From: Candidatus Peribacteria bacterium
Lineage (GTDB): Bacteria; Patescibacteriota; Gracilibacteria; UBA1369; LOWO2-01-FULL-3
Assembly: GCA_943356465.1 (NCBI GenBank)
Contig: CALREX010000006.1
Coordinates: 1 to 60,454 of the forward strand
Direction of reading: 5' to 3'
Length of the DNA: 60,454 nt
Positions 16,103 to 24,475 of the stretch are shown here, one piece after another (the first letter of the stretch is position 1; every line of letters starts with the position of its first letter). The position numbers and the translations under genes were made by a program. The notes beneath the pieces are model-generated. The model worked only from the letters and a program-made list of their open reading frames with translations. It ran no database searches and had not been told where the DNA came from.

Positions 16103-16891
16103 TTACAAATCAAACCTTTTAAAAAATCTCTTAGCATTTTCAGTGGATTTTTCACAAACCTCTTCGTAAGAAATATTTTTTATTTCAGCGATTTTTTTAG
16201 CGACCTCAGAAACAAAGGCAGGCTCATTTGTCTTCCCTCTGTACTTTTGAGGGGCAAGATAAGGACAATCAGTTTCAACCATAAACATATCCAAAGGAAC
16301 ATTTTTAGCCACCTCTTGCATTCCTTTCGCATTCGGATAAGTCACAATTCCGGTAAAAGAAGTTAGAATATTTCGCTCCCATAATTTCTCCGCAAAATCA
16401 AGAGTTCCACTATAACAATGAAAAACAACACGTCCTAAAAATCCATTTTCCCCATATTCTTCATCCAAAATTGCTAAACAATCATCGTAAGCATCTCTAC
16501 AATGCACAATCAATGGCACATCAGCATCTTTTGCAAGACCTATTTGAAGCCTAAAAGCATATTTTTGCACATCCTTGGAAACTTCTGATTTAAGATAATC
16601 AAGTCCACATTCCCCAACAGCAACAATCCTTTTATTTTCAGAAATAAGTTTTTTCCATTGTTCCATTAATTCAATACTTGCCTGTACAGCATCATATGGA
16701 TGCACACCGACTGTTGCATAAAAAATATCATGTTCACTAGCAAATCTTACAGTATTTTCAGAAGATTTCGTATCACATCCGACATTTATAATCTTTCCCA
16801 CACCAGCTTCTTTTGCCCTGGCAATAACATTCTCTACGCCTTGAGAAAGAAGTTCTTCAAATATAACATGTGCATGGGTATCGATGAGCAT
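16103..16891 (-). CDS. tatD: TatD-family metal-dependent deoxyribonuclease
   Basis: This 262-aa TIM-barrel hydrolase carries the TatD metal ligands: HAH (residues 6-8), Glu in VGECGLDY (about 92-99), His in IVHCRDA (about 130), His in VFHCYSG (about 155) and Asp in ETDCPYLAP (about 207). TatD enzymes are 3'-5' exonucleases or deoxyribonucleases with two metal ions. It follows tyrA by 2 nt and is co-transcribed with it. No functional link to the aromatic pathway is apparent. Confidence 0.93.
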   Translation of the reverse strand: MLIDTHAHVIFEELLSQGVENVIARAKEAGVGKIINVGCDTKSSENTVRFASEHDIFYATVGVHPYDAVQASIELMEQWKKLISENKRIVAVGECGLDYLKSEVSKDVQKYAFRLQIGLAKDADVPLIVHCRDAYDDCLAILDEEYGENGFLGRVVFHCYSGTLDFAEKLWERNILTSFTGIVTYPNAKGMQEVAKNVPLDMFMVETDCPYLAPQKYRGKTNEPAFVSEVAKKIAEIKNISYEEVCEKSTENAKRFFKRFDL

Positions 16892-16893
16892 AA

Positions 16894-17718
16894 TTACATT
16901 TTGTTAATAATTTTTTCGCTTTCTTCAAATGCTTTTTTCGAAAAATCTCCAAGAAATTCACTTACATCGGAAAATCTTTTTGATAGTTTTTTTATATCAT
17001 TTTTTAGAATAAGTTTTTCATAATCCACCACAACTTTTGCAAGAAATTTTATCAAATTTTTAGAATAAGGATTATTTGCAATAATAGCAGTAGAAAGACC
17101 AGGGGCACGCGCAAAAACTCTTCCAATAAAACTCATTTCAACTTTATAAATAGGCGTCCCAATATCGTAAAATTTGTCAGGATTAATTCCAAAAAATTTT
17201 ATCATTTCTCCAGCAAAAATTATTTTCAAATGAGGAATAACTTGAATAAGAAGCATCGCTTTATCATGCTCCTGCGGAGTCATTACAACAATATTAAAAC
17301 CAAGTTTTTCAAAAAGCTTCTTCATTTCCAAAAACACTTTTTTATCACATCTGCCTGGACAAAAAACAATATTTAAATTTTTAAAATTTTTCAATGTAGG
17401 CCCAAACAAAGGATGCATTCCCACAACATTTCCATTCGCCTTATTCATAATCTCAACCTGGTCTTTTTTAAGAGAAGTAACATCCATAACAATCTGATCT
17501 TTTCTAATACAATTTGAAATTTCCTTCTTCATTATTCCAACACTCTTTTCGATAGGCACACTAAAAACAACAATGTCAGATTTTTTTATAAGCTCTTTAT
17601 TCGAAAGTTTTGTACCAAGATCAGACACAATAACATTAAAGCCCATCTTTTTAAAAATTCCAGAAAACTGGCTTCCAACCTTACCTTTTCCACCTATTAC
17701 ACCAACAACTTTTTTCAT
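16894..17718 (-). CDS. tyrA: Prephenate dehydrogenase (TyrA-like)
   Basis: This 274-aa protein has a Rossmann dinucleotide motif (GVIGGKGKVGS, about 6-16) and the TyrA signature GMHPLFGPT (about 99-107), followed by an all-helical C-terminal dimerisation domain. It should convert prephenate to 4-hydroxyphenylpyruvate on the way to tyrosine; NAD or NADP preference and an arogenate alternative are open. There is no ACT domain or chorismate mutase fusion. It is divergent from the aro operon, and the leader-peptide promoter starts 5 bp from its ATG, so the two units may be co-regulated. Confidence 0.88.
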   Translation of the reverse strand: MKKVVGVIGGKGKVGSQFSGIFKKMGFNVIVSDLGTKLSNKELIKKSDIVVFSVPIEKSVGIMKKEISNCIRKDQIVMDVTSLKKDQVEIMNKANGNVVGMHPLFGPTLKNFKNLNIVFCPGRCDKKVFLEMKKLFEKLGFNIVVMTPQEHDKAMLLIQVIPHLKIIFAGEMIKFFGINPDKFYDIGTPIYKVEMSFIGRVFARAPGLSTAIIANNPYSKNLIKFLAKVVVDYEKLILKNDIKKLSKRFSDVSEFLGDFSKKAFEESEKIINKM

Positions 17719-17722
17719 AAAT

Positions 17723-17751
17723 TTGACTTTATTCAGAATTAATCGTAATAT
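17723..17751 (+). promoter_or_regulatory. aro operon leader promoter
   Basis: -35 TTGACT (17723-17728), a 17-bp spacer and -10 TAATAT (17746-17751) place the transcript start near 17758, about 13 nt before the leader-peptide ATG and about 197 nt before aroF. Confidence 0.7.
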
Positions 17752-17771
17752 CTGACACGTCTTACTTTACA

Positions 17772-17876
17772 ATGTCTATGCAAAAATCAAAAGTAAAAAT
17801 AGCAGTCCTAAGAAATCCAGTACAATGGATCGTCGATTTATATTGCTATTTTTTTGATCTACTTGGCATGAGATAA
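17772..17876 (+). CDS. Aromatic amino acid leader peptide (34 aa)
   Basis: A 34-codon ORF (ATG 17772, TAA 17874) follows the promoter. Residues 19-28 read WIVDLYCYFF: one Trp, two Tyr and two Phe in ten codons (17826-17855), where about one aromatic residue would be expected. The stop codon and the preceding ATG-AGA lie inside segment A of the downstream antiterminator. This is the design of trp and pheA leader peptides, where the ribosome stalls at codons for the scarce amino acid. An in-frame ATG at 17778 is an alternative start. Within the ORF, AAAAATAGCA (17795-17804) and TGCTATTTTT (17844-17853) could form a pause hairpin. Confidence 0.8.
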   Translation: MSMQKSKVKIAVLRNPVQWIVDLYCYFFDLLGMR

Positions 17877-17930
17877 ACATTTAAAGTAAGTCACATTATC
17901 TCATCACCAAGTACGACGAGATATTTTTTT
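17862..17930 (+). promoter_or_regulatory. Transcription attenuator of the aro operon
   Basis: Three segments compete. A (ATGAGATAA, 17868-17876) pairs perfectly over 9 bp with B (TTATCTCAT, 17896-17904), extended by CTTGG (17862-17866) with CCAAG (17907-17911); this is the antiterminator. B (TATCTC, 17897-17902) also pairs with C (GAGATA, 17918-17923), plus TC/GA across one mismatch, directly followed by seven T (17924-17930); this is the terminator. A ribosome finishing the leader covers A and allows the terminator. A ribosome stalled at the Trp/Tyr/Phe codons leaves A free and allows read-through into aroF, 24 nt further on. Pairings were found by eye. Confidence 0.8.
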
Positions 17931-17954
17931 ACATGCTTAACCTGAAAAATAACA

Positions 17955-18974
17955 ATGATAATAGTAATGAAATCCGGCACATCGAAACGTGTAGCCCAAA
18001 AAATAATTGAAGAATTAAAATCAAAAGGACTCAGTCCACTTCTCTCATTTGGAGTTGAACGCACAGTAATCAACGTAATAGGCGAAGAAAGATTTTTGAG
18101 CGTTGAACACTTCGAATCTCTAGAAGGAGTCGAAAAAGTCATGCGAGTCGTAAGCCCATACAAACTCGTAAGTAAAGAAATCAAAGAATCACCAACAATA
18201 ATAAAAGTAAACGGAATCAAGATAGGAGACCAAAAAACATTTGCAGTAATTGCAGGTCCATGCTCTGTAGAATCAGAAGAACAAATGGAATCAGTTGCAA
18301 AAGCGCTTACCGCAATAGGGGTAAAACTACTAAGAGGAGGAGCATTCAAACCAAGAACAGGCCCATACGCTTTTCAAGGACTTGAATTAGAAGGGCTGAA
18401 TATAATAAAACACATCGCAGATAAATACAAAATGGGAGTTGTAACAGAAGTTACAGATATAAGATTTTTAGATGAAATTTGCACACATAGTGAGATAGTT
18501 CAAGTCGGCGCGAGAAACATGCAAAATTTTCAATTATTAAAAGAGCTTGGAAAAGTAAAAAAACCCGTACTCTTAAAACGCGGACTATCGGCCACAATCG
18601 AAGAATTACTACTTGCCGCTGAATATATTCTTTCACATGGTAATCCAAATGTAATTTTATGCGAAAGAGGAATTCGCACATTCGAAAAAGAAACAAGAAA
18701 CACACTTGCACTCGCAACAGTACCACTTGTAAAAGAACTCTCCCACTTGCCAATCATAGTAGATCCAAGTCACGGAACAGGAAAAAAATCACTAATAGAA
18801 CCGATGACAAAAGCAGCTATAGCATGCGGAGCAGATGGAGTCATTATTGAAGTGCATCCGAATCCGAAAGAAGCCCTGTCAGATGCACAACAACAACTAA
18901 CTCCGAAAGAATTTCAAGAATTATTGAAAAATTCAGACGCAATTATCAAAGCTGTAGGAAAAACAATGCAATAA
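17955..18974 (+). CDS. aroF: 3-deoxy-D-arabino-heptulosonate 7-phosphate (DAHP) synthase
   Basis: This 339-aa enzyme condenses phosphoenolpyruvate with erythrose 4-phosphate in the first step of the shikimate pathway. It has an N-terminal ferredoxin-like regulatory domain (about 1-70, MIIVMKSGTS... to VSPYKLVSKE) and a TIM barrel with AGPCSVES (about 98-105), RGGAFKPRTGPY, LLKRG and VDPSHGTGKK. This layout matches the Thermotoga-type enzyme, whose ferredoxin-like domain mediates feedback inhibition by tyrosine. It is first in the aro operon and lies behind the attenuator, so control at both transcript and enzyme level is likely. Confidence 0.96.
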   Translation: MIIVMKSGTSKRVAQKIIEELKSKGLSPLLSFGVERTVINVIGEERFLSVEHFESLEGVEKVMRVVSPYKLVSKEIKESPTIIKVNGIKIGDQKTFAVIAGPCSVESEEQMESVAKALTAIGVKLLRGGAFKPRTGPYAFQGLELEGLNIIKHIADKYKMGVVTEVTDIRFLDEICTHSEIVQVGARNMQNFQLLKELGKVKKPVLLKRGLSATIEELLLAAEYILSHGNPNVILCERGIRTFEKETRNTLALATVPLVKELSHLPIIVDPSHGTGKKSLIEPMTKAAIACGADGVIIEVHPNPKEALSDAQQQLTPKEFQELLKNSDAIIKAVGKTMQ

Positions 18975-18978
18975 AAAC

Positions 18979-20046
18979 ATGACAAAAATTAAAGTAAAAA
19001 TATCAAATAGACCGCAAGACAAATACACAATTTTTATAAAAGAAAATTGCAGAGATTCTCTTCCGGATTTTTTGAAAAAAAATCTTAGTGCAAATAAATA
19101 TGCAATTCTAACAGATTCAAAAACAAAAAAAATTTATGGGGACGCATTAGTCAAATTTTTGAAAAAGAACAAAATTAGCGCCGAGTTGATATCATTTGAA
19201 CAAGGGGAAAAATCAAAGAGACTTACAACAATTGAAAAGTTGGCGGAAGAAATGATAGAGAAAAATTTCGACAGAAACTGCGCATTGATAGTTTTAGGAG
19301 GCGGTGTTACAGGAGATATCGGAGGATTTCTAGCATCAGTTTTCATGAGAGGCATAAGCTATATACAAATTCCTACAACACTTCTAGCGATGGTAGATTC
19401 ATGCATTGGCGGAAAAACAGGAGTAGATCTTCAGTGCGGTAAAAACCTGATAGGCACAATTAATCAACCAAAAGCTATATTCATAGATATAAATTATTTA
19501 AAAACACTCCCGCAGAATCAAATCATCAATGGCCTTTCTGAAATAATAAAATACGGAGTAATAAAAGATAAAAAACTTTTCAAATATATAGAAAAAAATC
19601 TCGAAAAAATATTAGATAAAGACATTTCCGCACTTCAATACATAATCGAAAAATCAATAAAAATCAAAGTAAAAATAATAGAAAAAGATGAGAGAGAACT
19701 AAACAATGAAAGAATTTTATTAAACTACGGACACACTTTGGGACATGTATTAGAAAAAATGTCGAATTACACCTTACTTCATGGATTTGCAATAAGCATT
19801 GGTATGGTTATGATAAATCGCATTGCAGTAGAAAAAAAATTTATGAAAGAAAAAGATGCAGAAAGAATAAAAACGTTACTAAAAAAAGCTGGATTACCTA
19901 TTACAAGCATGAAAAAACCTGAAGCAAAGGACATATTAAGCGATAAGAAAAGATCAGGAAATTTCATTAATTTTGTATTCGCAAAAAAAATAGGCAAAGC
20001 AATCATACATCAAGAAAAAATCACAGATTTACAAAAATACAGATAA
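18979..20046 (+). CDS. aroB: 3-dehydroquinate synthase
   Basis: This 355-aa NAD- and metal-dependent enzyme makes 3-dehydroquinate from DAHP. Visible signatures are GGGVTGDIGGFLAS (about 108-121), the PTTLLAMVDSCIGGKTGVD segment and the metal-binding His in NYGHTLGH and LLHG near 250-270. Length is normal. It starts 4 nt after aroF and ends directly against aroA. The following enzymes dehydroquinase (aroD/aroQ) and shikimate dehydrogenase (aroE) are not in the window. Confidence 0.96.
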   Translation: MTKIKVKISNRPQDKYTIFIKENCRDSLPDFLKKNLSANKYAILTDSKTKKIYGDALVKFLKKNKISAELISFEQGEKSKRLTTIEKLAEEMIEKNFDRNCALIVLGGGVTGDIGGFLASVFMRGISYIQIPTTLLAMVDSCIGGKTGVDLQCGKNLIGTINQPKAIFIDINYLKTLPQNQIINGLSEIIKYGVIKDKKLFKYIEKNLEKILDKDISALQYIIEKSIKIKVKIIEKDERELNNERILLNYGHTLGHVLEKMSNYTLLHGFAISIGMVMINRIAVEKKFMKEKDAERIKTLLKKAGLPITSMKKPEAKDILSDKKRSGNFINFVFAKKIGKAIIHQEKITDLQKYR

Positions 20047-21249
20047 ATGTCCTCAAAAAAAATCATAAGAATCTTAGTACCAGGTTCAAAGAGTATTGCA
20101 GCAAGAGCAATAGTTCTTTCAACAATTCACGAGAAAAAAATAAAATTAAAAAATATTCCAAAGTGTGACGACACAAAATATTTGATAAAGGCATTGAAGA
20201 AACTTGAGAATAAAAATTTTACAAACAATAAAAATATAAAAATTTTCACAGGAAATGCAGGAACAACTACAAGATTTTTGACAGCATTTTGCGCACTAAA
20301 AATCGCGCAAAAACAAAAAGGAATAATCACAATATATGGAGATAAAAGAATGAACGAGCGCCCAATAAAAGAACTTACCTCAGCGCTAAATCAACTTGGA
20401 GCAAAAATAGAAACATCAGGAGGAAAAGAAAAAGATTGTCCTCCAATAAAAATATATCCAGCAGAACTTATAGGCGGAAAAGTAAAAATTCGCGGAGATA
20501 TTAGCAGTCAGTATATTTCCGCACTGATGATGATCGAGAAATTTACAAAGGAAAAAACAACAATAAAAATCAATAAAAAACTTTGTTCAAAATCTTATGT
20601 AAAAATTACAAAAAAACTTATAAAAAAATTCCAAAATAAAAATTTCAAAGAATTTATCATCGAAAGCGACGCATCCTCAGCATCATACATCGGAGAATAC
20701 GCACTACTAAATCCTAACAAGAAAATAATACTCGAAAATATAACAAAAAATTCCATTCAAGGAGACATAAAATTTCTAGAATATTTATCCAAAATGGGAT
20801 GCAAAATCACTGAACACAAAAATTGCACGGAAATTGAGGGAACAGGCATCGTAAAAGCCTTAAACCATATCGACATGAACGAGACTCCAGACCTTGTTAT
20901 GACATTTGCAGTCCTCGCAATGTTTGCAAATGGAATCACGAAAATCACAAATATTAGCAATTTGAGCATAAAAGAAACAAATCGCATACAAGCATTAAAA
21001 AATGAAATAAAAAAATTCGGAATAAAAGTTAAAACAGGAAAAGATTTTATAAAAATTCATGGAAATCCAAATTTTATTTCAAAAATAAATAAGTCCAGTA
21101 TCTCAATAAACACTTACAACGATCACAGAATTGCCATGGCATTTGGAATCCTAAAGAGTAAAATACCAAAGTTAAAAATCAAAAATCCAAAATGTGTTTC
21201 GAAAAGTTATCCAACATTTTGGAAAGACTTAAATAAACTACAAAAATGA
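20047..21249 (+). CDS. aroA: 5-enolpyruvylshikimate-3-phosphate synthase
   Basis: This 400-aa enzyme adds enolpyruvate to shikimate 3-phosphate. It has the start VPGSKSIAARA, the NAGTTTRFL motif (usually NAGTAxR), DKRMNERPI and the C-terminal NDHRIAMAFGI. The first motif differs from the common GSKSxxNRAL in having Ala for Asn. The protein is very Lys/Ile-rich, like its neighbours in this AT-rich operon. It begins immediately after the aroB stop, and its TGA overlaps the next ATG (ATGA), suggesting translational coupling. Confidence 0.93.
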   Translation: MSSKKIIRILVPGSKSIAARAIVLSTIHEKKIKLKNIPKCDDTKYLIKALKKLENKNFTNNKNIKIFTGNAGTTTRFLTAFCALKIAQKQKGIITIYGDKRMNERPIKELTSALNQLGAKIETSGGKEKDCPPIKIYPAELIGGKVKIRGDISSQYISALMMIEKFTKEKTTIKINKKLCSKSYVKITKKLIKKFQNKNFKEFIIESDASSASYIGEYALLNPNKKIILENITKNSIQGDIKFLEYLSKMGCKITEHKNCTEIEGTGIVKALNHIDMNETPDLVMTFAVLAMFANGITKITNISNLSIKETNRIQALKNEIKKFGIKVKTGKDFIKIHGNPNFISKINKSSISINTYNDHRIAMAFGILKSKIPKLKIKNPKCVSKSYPTFWKDLNKLQK

Positions 21250-22388
21250 ACAAACAAATAATAAGAATTTCAATTTTCAATGGAATTGTAAGGATGCTAA
21301 AAACTGCACTATTCTTTTTTTGGGGAATTTATTTTTCATCAATTGGTCTTTCAGGGCTTGAAATAGGCACATTTTTCTCGGTAAATTCTTTCGCAAGCAT
21401 ACTAACAATCTTACCATCAGGACTTTCAAATGACAGATTTAAGTCGAAAACTTTGATATCAATCTCTCTAGTAATGGCAGCCGTATTTTATTTTGGAATG
21501 GCATCTACAACATCTTTCCCAATACTGATATTATTATCAGTATTAATAGGAGTAAGTTTGAAAATCTACGATTCTTCCTCAGACAGCCTTTTTTATAGAA
21601 CAGCAGAAACAGAAAATTTCAACAAGCATTTAGGCCTATTTCAAAGCTTTAACTATATCACAATTTCGCTTGGGATAATGCTAACAGGGTATATGATCGG
21701 AGCAAATATAGATTACAAAAGTATATTTACAGGGGTTGCAATAATTTTTTTAAGTTTAGCAATCATAGGATTTTTCATTCTTCCAAAAAACGACACAACA
21801 AAATTTGAAATCATACATTACAAAAAAGACATATTCAAAAAAGACGTACTTGTTTTTCTACTTGTTATAGGGTTATTCGCAATCCACTTCGGAGTTGAAG
21901 GCACATCATACGGATTATTTTTGAAAAAGACTCTACATCTTTCATCTCTTCAAACCGGCTTATATATGGGACTTGCAATATTACCTATGGCAATAAGCGC
22001 ATTAATAATTTCAAAAAAATTAAAGAACTGGAAGCCAAAAAACATATTGATTTTTGGCTTACTTTTGAGCGGATTCGGACATATTTTGATGACAATAAAA
22101 ATCGTAGAGATATCGTTTTTATTCAGAACAATACACGAAATCGGAGATTCGGCATTTTTCTTTTTCCTGTACTACGGAACATCAAAAATATTCGACATGG
22201 ACAGAATCGGAGGCAACACAGGAATGATAAATTTTGTTTCAGCAATCGGAGGAGCAGTTTCATCAGCATTCTTTGGACCAATAGGAGAAAATTTCGGGTA
22301 CGATATTCCAATTGCGGTAAGCGGCGGAACAACACTTTTAGCAACAATAATAGTCATATCATTCATCAAATATTTCGATCATAAATGA
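21246..22388 (+). CDS. MFS transporter in the aro operon
   Basis: This 380-aa integral membrane protein has about 12 helices of the major facilitator superfamily, with the loop motif GLSNDRFKSK between helices 2 and 3 (about 59-68). It is coupled by ATGA overlaps to aroA upstream and aroK downstream. Its place inside the shikimate operon suggests it moves an aromatic compound or pathway intermediate, but the substrate and direction cannot be told from sequence. No drug-resistance-specific motif is evident. Confidence 0.85.
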   Translation: MNKQIIRISIFNGIVRMLKTALFFFWGIYFSSIGLSGLEIGTFFSVNSFASILTILPSGLSNDRFKSKTLISISLVMAAVFYFGMASTTSFPILILLSVLIGVSLKIYDSSSDSLFYRTAETENFNKHLGLFQSFNYITISLGIMLTGYMIGANIDYKSIFTGVAIIFLSLAIIGFFILPKNDTTKFEIIHYKKDIFKKDVLVFLLVIGLFAIHFGVEGTSYGLFLKKTLHLSSLQTGLYMGLAILPMAISALIISKKLKNWKPKNILIFGLLLSGFGHILMTIKIVEISFLFRTIHEIGDSAFFFFLYYGTSKIFDMDRIGGNTGMINFVSAIGGAVSSAFFGPIGENFGYDIPIAVSGGTTLLATIIVISFIKYFDHK

Positions 22389-22957
22389 TAATAGCCATAA
22401 CAGGCCTTCGTGGCAGCGGAAAAACAACAATCGGCGGCATAATAGCCAAAAAACTTGGGGCGAAATTTTATGACTTAGACAAAGAAATTGAGAAAAATAT
22501 AAAAACAACAATACAAGATTTTGTAGAGAAAAAAGGATGGGAATTTTTTCGTAAAACAGAAAGTAAAACATTAGAAAAAGTAATAAAAAAATTAAAAACA
22601 AAAAAACACACTAAAGAAAAAATAACAATTTTATCTTTAGGAGGCGGAGCAATTATCAAAGAGAAAAATGCAAAATTTCTCAAAAAAAACTGCTTTATAG
22701 TTTATTTGCAAGATACTCCAAAAAATTGTACAAAAAAAATCTTAGAATCAAATAAAAAACATAAAAACAACAATCGCCCAGCATTAACAAGGCAAAAAAC
22801 ACTAATCACAGAAATGGAAGAACTCTACAAAACACGTCATAAAATCTACAAAGAAAACGCAAATTTCATTTTAAAAAGATCTGATGACACAGAAAAAGAC
22901 ACAGAAAAATTATTTTCAAAATTAAAACGCTCGGCTGTTAAGATATTGTTAAGTTAG
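22385..22957 (+). CDS. aroK: Shikimate kinase
   Basis: This 190-aa P-loop kinase phosphorylates shikimate. It has Walker A GLRGSGKTT (about 7-15), the YDLDKEIE motif (Asp that binds Mg and shikimate, about 30-37), LSLGGGAI (about 83-90) and NNRPAL of the lid. It is slightly long because of a Lys-rich insertion around residues 60-80 and a C-terminal tail. The ATG overlaps the stop of the MFS gene. The 3' end carries the probable nadB promoter. Confidence 0.93.
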   Translation: MIIAITGLRGSGKTTIGGIIAKKLGAKFYDLDKEIEKNIKTTIQDFVEKKGWEFFRKTESKTLEKVIKKLKTKKHTKEKITILSLGGGAIIKEKNAKFLKKNCFIVYLQDTPKNCTKKILESNKKHKNNNRPALTRQKTLITEMEELYKTRHKIYKENANFILKRSDDTEKDTEKLFSKLKRSAVKILLS

Positions 22958-22966
22958 TGGTATACT
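22938..22966 (+). promoter_or_regulatory. Probable nadB promoter, leaderless start
   Basis: -35-like TTAAGA (22938-22943), a 17-bp spacer and -10 TATACT (22961-22966, preceded by TGG, an extended -10). Six bases separate it from the nadB ATG (22973), so the transcript would start at or next to the ATG. Confidence 0.5.
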
Positions 22967-22972
22967 TTTAAC

Positions 22973-24460
22973 ATGCAAACAAATTTTCTAGTAATAGGCT
23001 CCGGAATTGCAGGATTGAATTTTGCCTTACAGGCAGGTAAAAAAGGCAAAGTTACAATCGTGACAAAGAAAAAACTAATTGATTCAAACACAAACTTCGC
23101 GCAAGGAGGAATTGCCGCAGTACTAGACCAAACCGACAATTTTGAAAAACACGTTGAGGATACTTTGAAAGCAGGATCATATCACAACAACAAAAAAGCA
23201 GTTGAGTTCATGATCAAAAATTCCGCAGACGCAATCTACAGACTTATAGATTTGGGGGTCGAATTCGAGAAAGAAAACGGAAAACTTTCATTAACAAAAG
23301 AAGGAGGACACTCACATAGAAGAATCGCATTTGTGGGAGACTACACAGGAAAAGAGATCGAAAGAATTTTGGTAAAACGCGTAAAAGAACATCCAAATAT
23401 CACAATCTTAGAAGACGCATTTGCATTAAAATTATTAATTCAAAAAAAAATTCTGTCCAAGAAAACATGCATAGGTGCACAAATAATTCGCGGCAGTAAA
23501 ATTGAAAATATTTTAGCAGACCAAACAATTTTATCAACAGGCGGAGTAGGACAATTATTTTTACAGACGACAAATCCAAACATAGCAACAAGTGACGGAA
23601 TCGCAATGGCAAGCCAAATCGGATGCAGCATAAAAGATATAGAATTTATACAATTTCATCCAACAGCATTAAATAAAAACACATTTCCAAAATTTTTGAT
23701 TTCAGAAACAGTCCGAGGAGAAGGTGCAAAATTAGTAAACGAAAAAGGCGAAAGATTTATGGAAAATATTCATCCATTAAAAGAATTAGCACCTCGAGAT
23801 GTAGTTGCACAAGCCATTTATCAGCAACAAAAAACAGGGCAAGTTTTCTTGGATATACGACACAAATCACGTGAATATTTTAAAAAACGCTTCCCTCAAA
23901 TTTACGAAAAATTAAAAAAACTCAAGATCGACATGTCAAAAGATTTGATCCCCGTAACTCCTGCAGCACACTATGAATGTGGCGGAGTCGAGGTCGATTT
24001 AAACGGACAGACGAGCGTAAAAAACCTCTTCGCATTCGGTGAAGTTTCATACACAGGAGTCCACGGTGCAAACAGATTGGCATCAAATTCACTTTTGGAA
24101 GCATTGGTTTTTAGTAATCAGGTAGCCAAAAACCTAGTTCCACACCAAAAAATCAAACAAACAAAATTCGATGCACCAAAAATATTAAGAAAAAACACCA
24201 AAGAAACACTTCTAGCAGAAAAATTAAAAAAAGAGATAAAAAACATAATGTGGGAATACGCGGGAATAGTAAGAAACCTGAAGAGAATCAAAAAAGAAGC
24301 AATTCCAAAAATGGAACACATACTAAAAGAACTCAAAAAAATCTCCGGCACAAACCAAAAAATCGCAGAAACACTGAACATGGCAATCACCTCCCTCCTA
24401 ATCCTAAAAGCAGCATACAAAAGGAAAAAATCACTTGGATGCCACTTCGTAGAAAAATAA
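22973..24460 (+). CDS. nadB: L-aspartate oxidase
   Basis: This 495-aa flavoenzyme oxidises L-aspartate to iminoaspartate, the first step of de novo NAD synthesis. It has the FAD-binding GSGIAGLNFA (about 8-17), the NFAQGGIAAV segment (about 42-51), HSHRRI, FHPTAL, ETVRGEGAKLVN and HYECGGVEVD, all typical of the fumarate reductase/NadB family. The quinolinate synthase (nadA) and nadC are not in the window. It follows aroK by 15 nt but seems to have its own promoter with a leaderless start. Confidence 0.95.
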   Translation: MQTNFLVIGSGIAGLNFALQAGKKGKVTIVTKKKLIDSNTNFAQGGIAAVLDQTDNFEKHVEDTLKAGSYHNNKKAVEFMIKNSADAIYRLIDLGVEFEKENGKLSLTKEGGHSHRRIAFVGDYTGKEIERILVKRVKEHPNITILEDAFALKLLIQKKILSKKTCIGAQIIRGSKIENILADQTILSTGGVGQLFLQTTNPNIATSDGIAMASQIGCSIKDIEFIQFHPTALNKNTFPKFLISETVRGEGAKLVNEKGERFMENIHPLKELAPRDVVAQAIYQQQKTGQVFLDIRHKSREYFKKRFPQIYEKLKKLKIDMSKDLIPVTPAAHYECGGVEVDLNGQTSVKNLFAFGEVSYTGVHGANRLASNSLLEALVFSNQVAKNLVPHQKIKQTKFDAPKILRKNTKETLLAEKLKKEIKNIMWEYAGIVRNLKRIKKEAIPKMEHILKELKKISGTNQKIAETLNMAITSLLILKAAYKRKKSLGCHFVEK

Positions 24461-24475
24461 AATTAAAAAAAATAT

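Noticed and set aside
17719-17954. T-box riboswitch upstream of aroF
   Set aside because: No T-box consensus (AGGGUGGNACCGCG) or specifier-loop layout is present; the leader peptide and competing hairpins explain the region.
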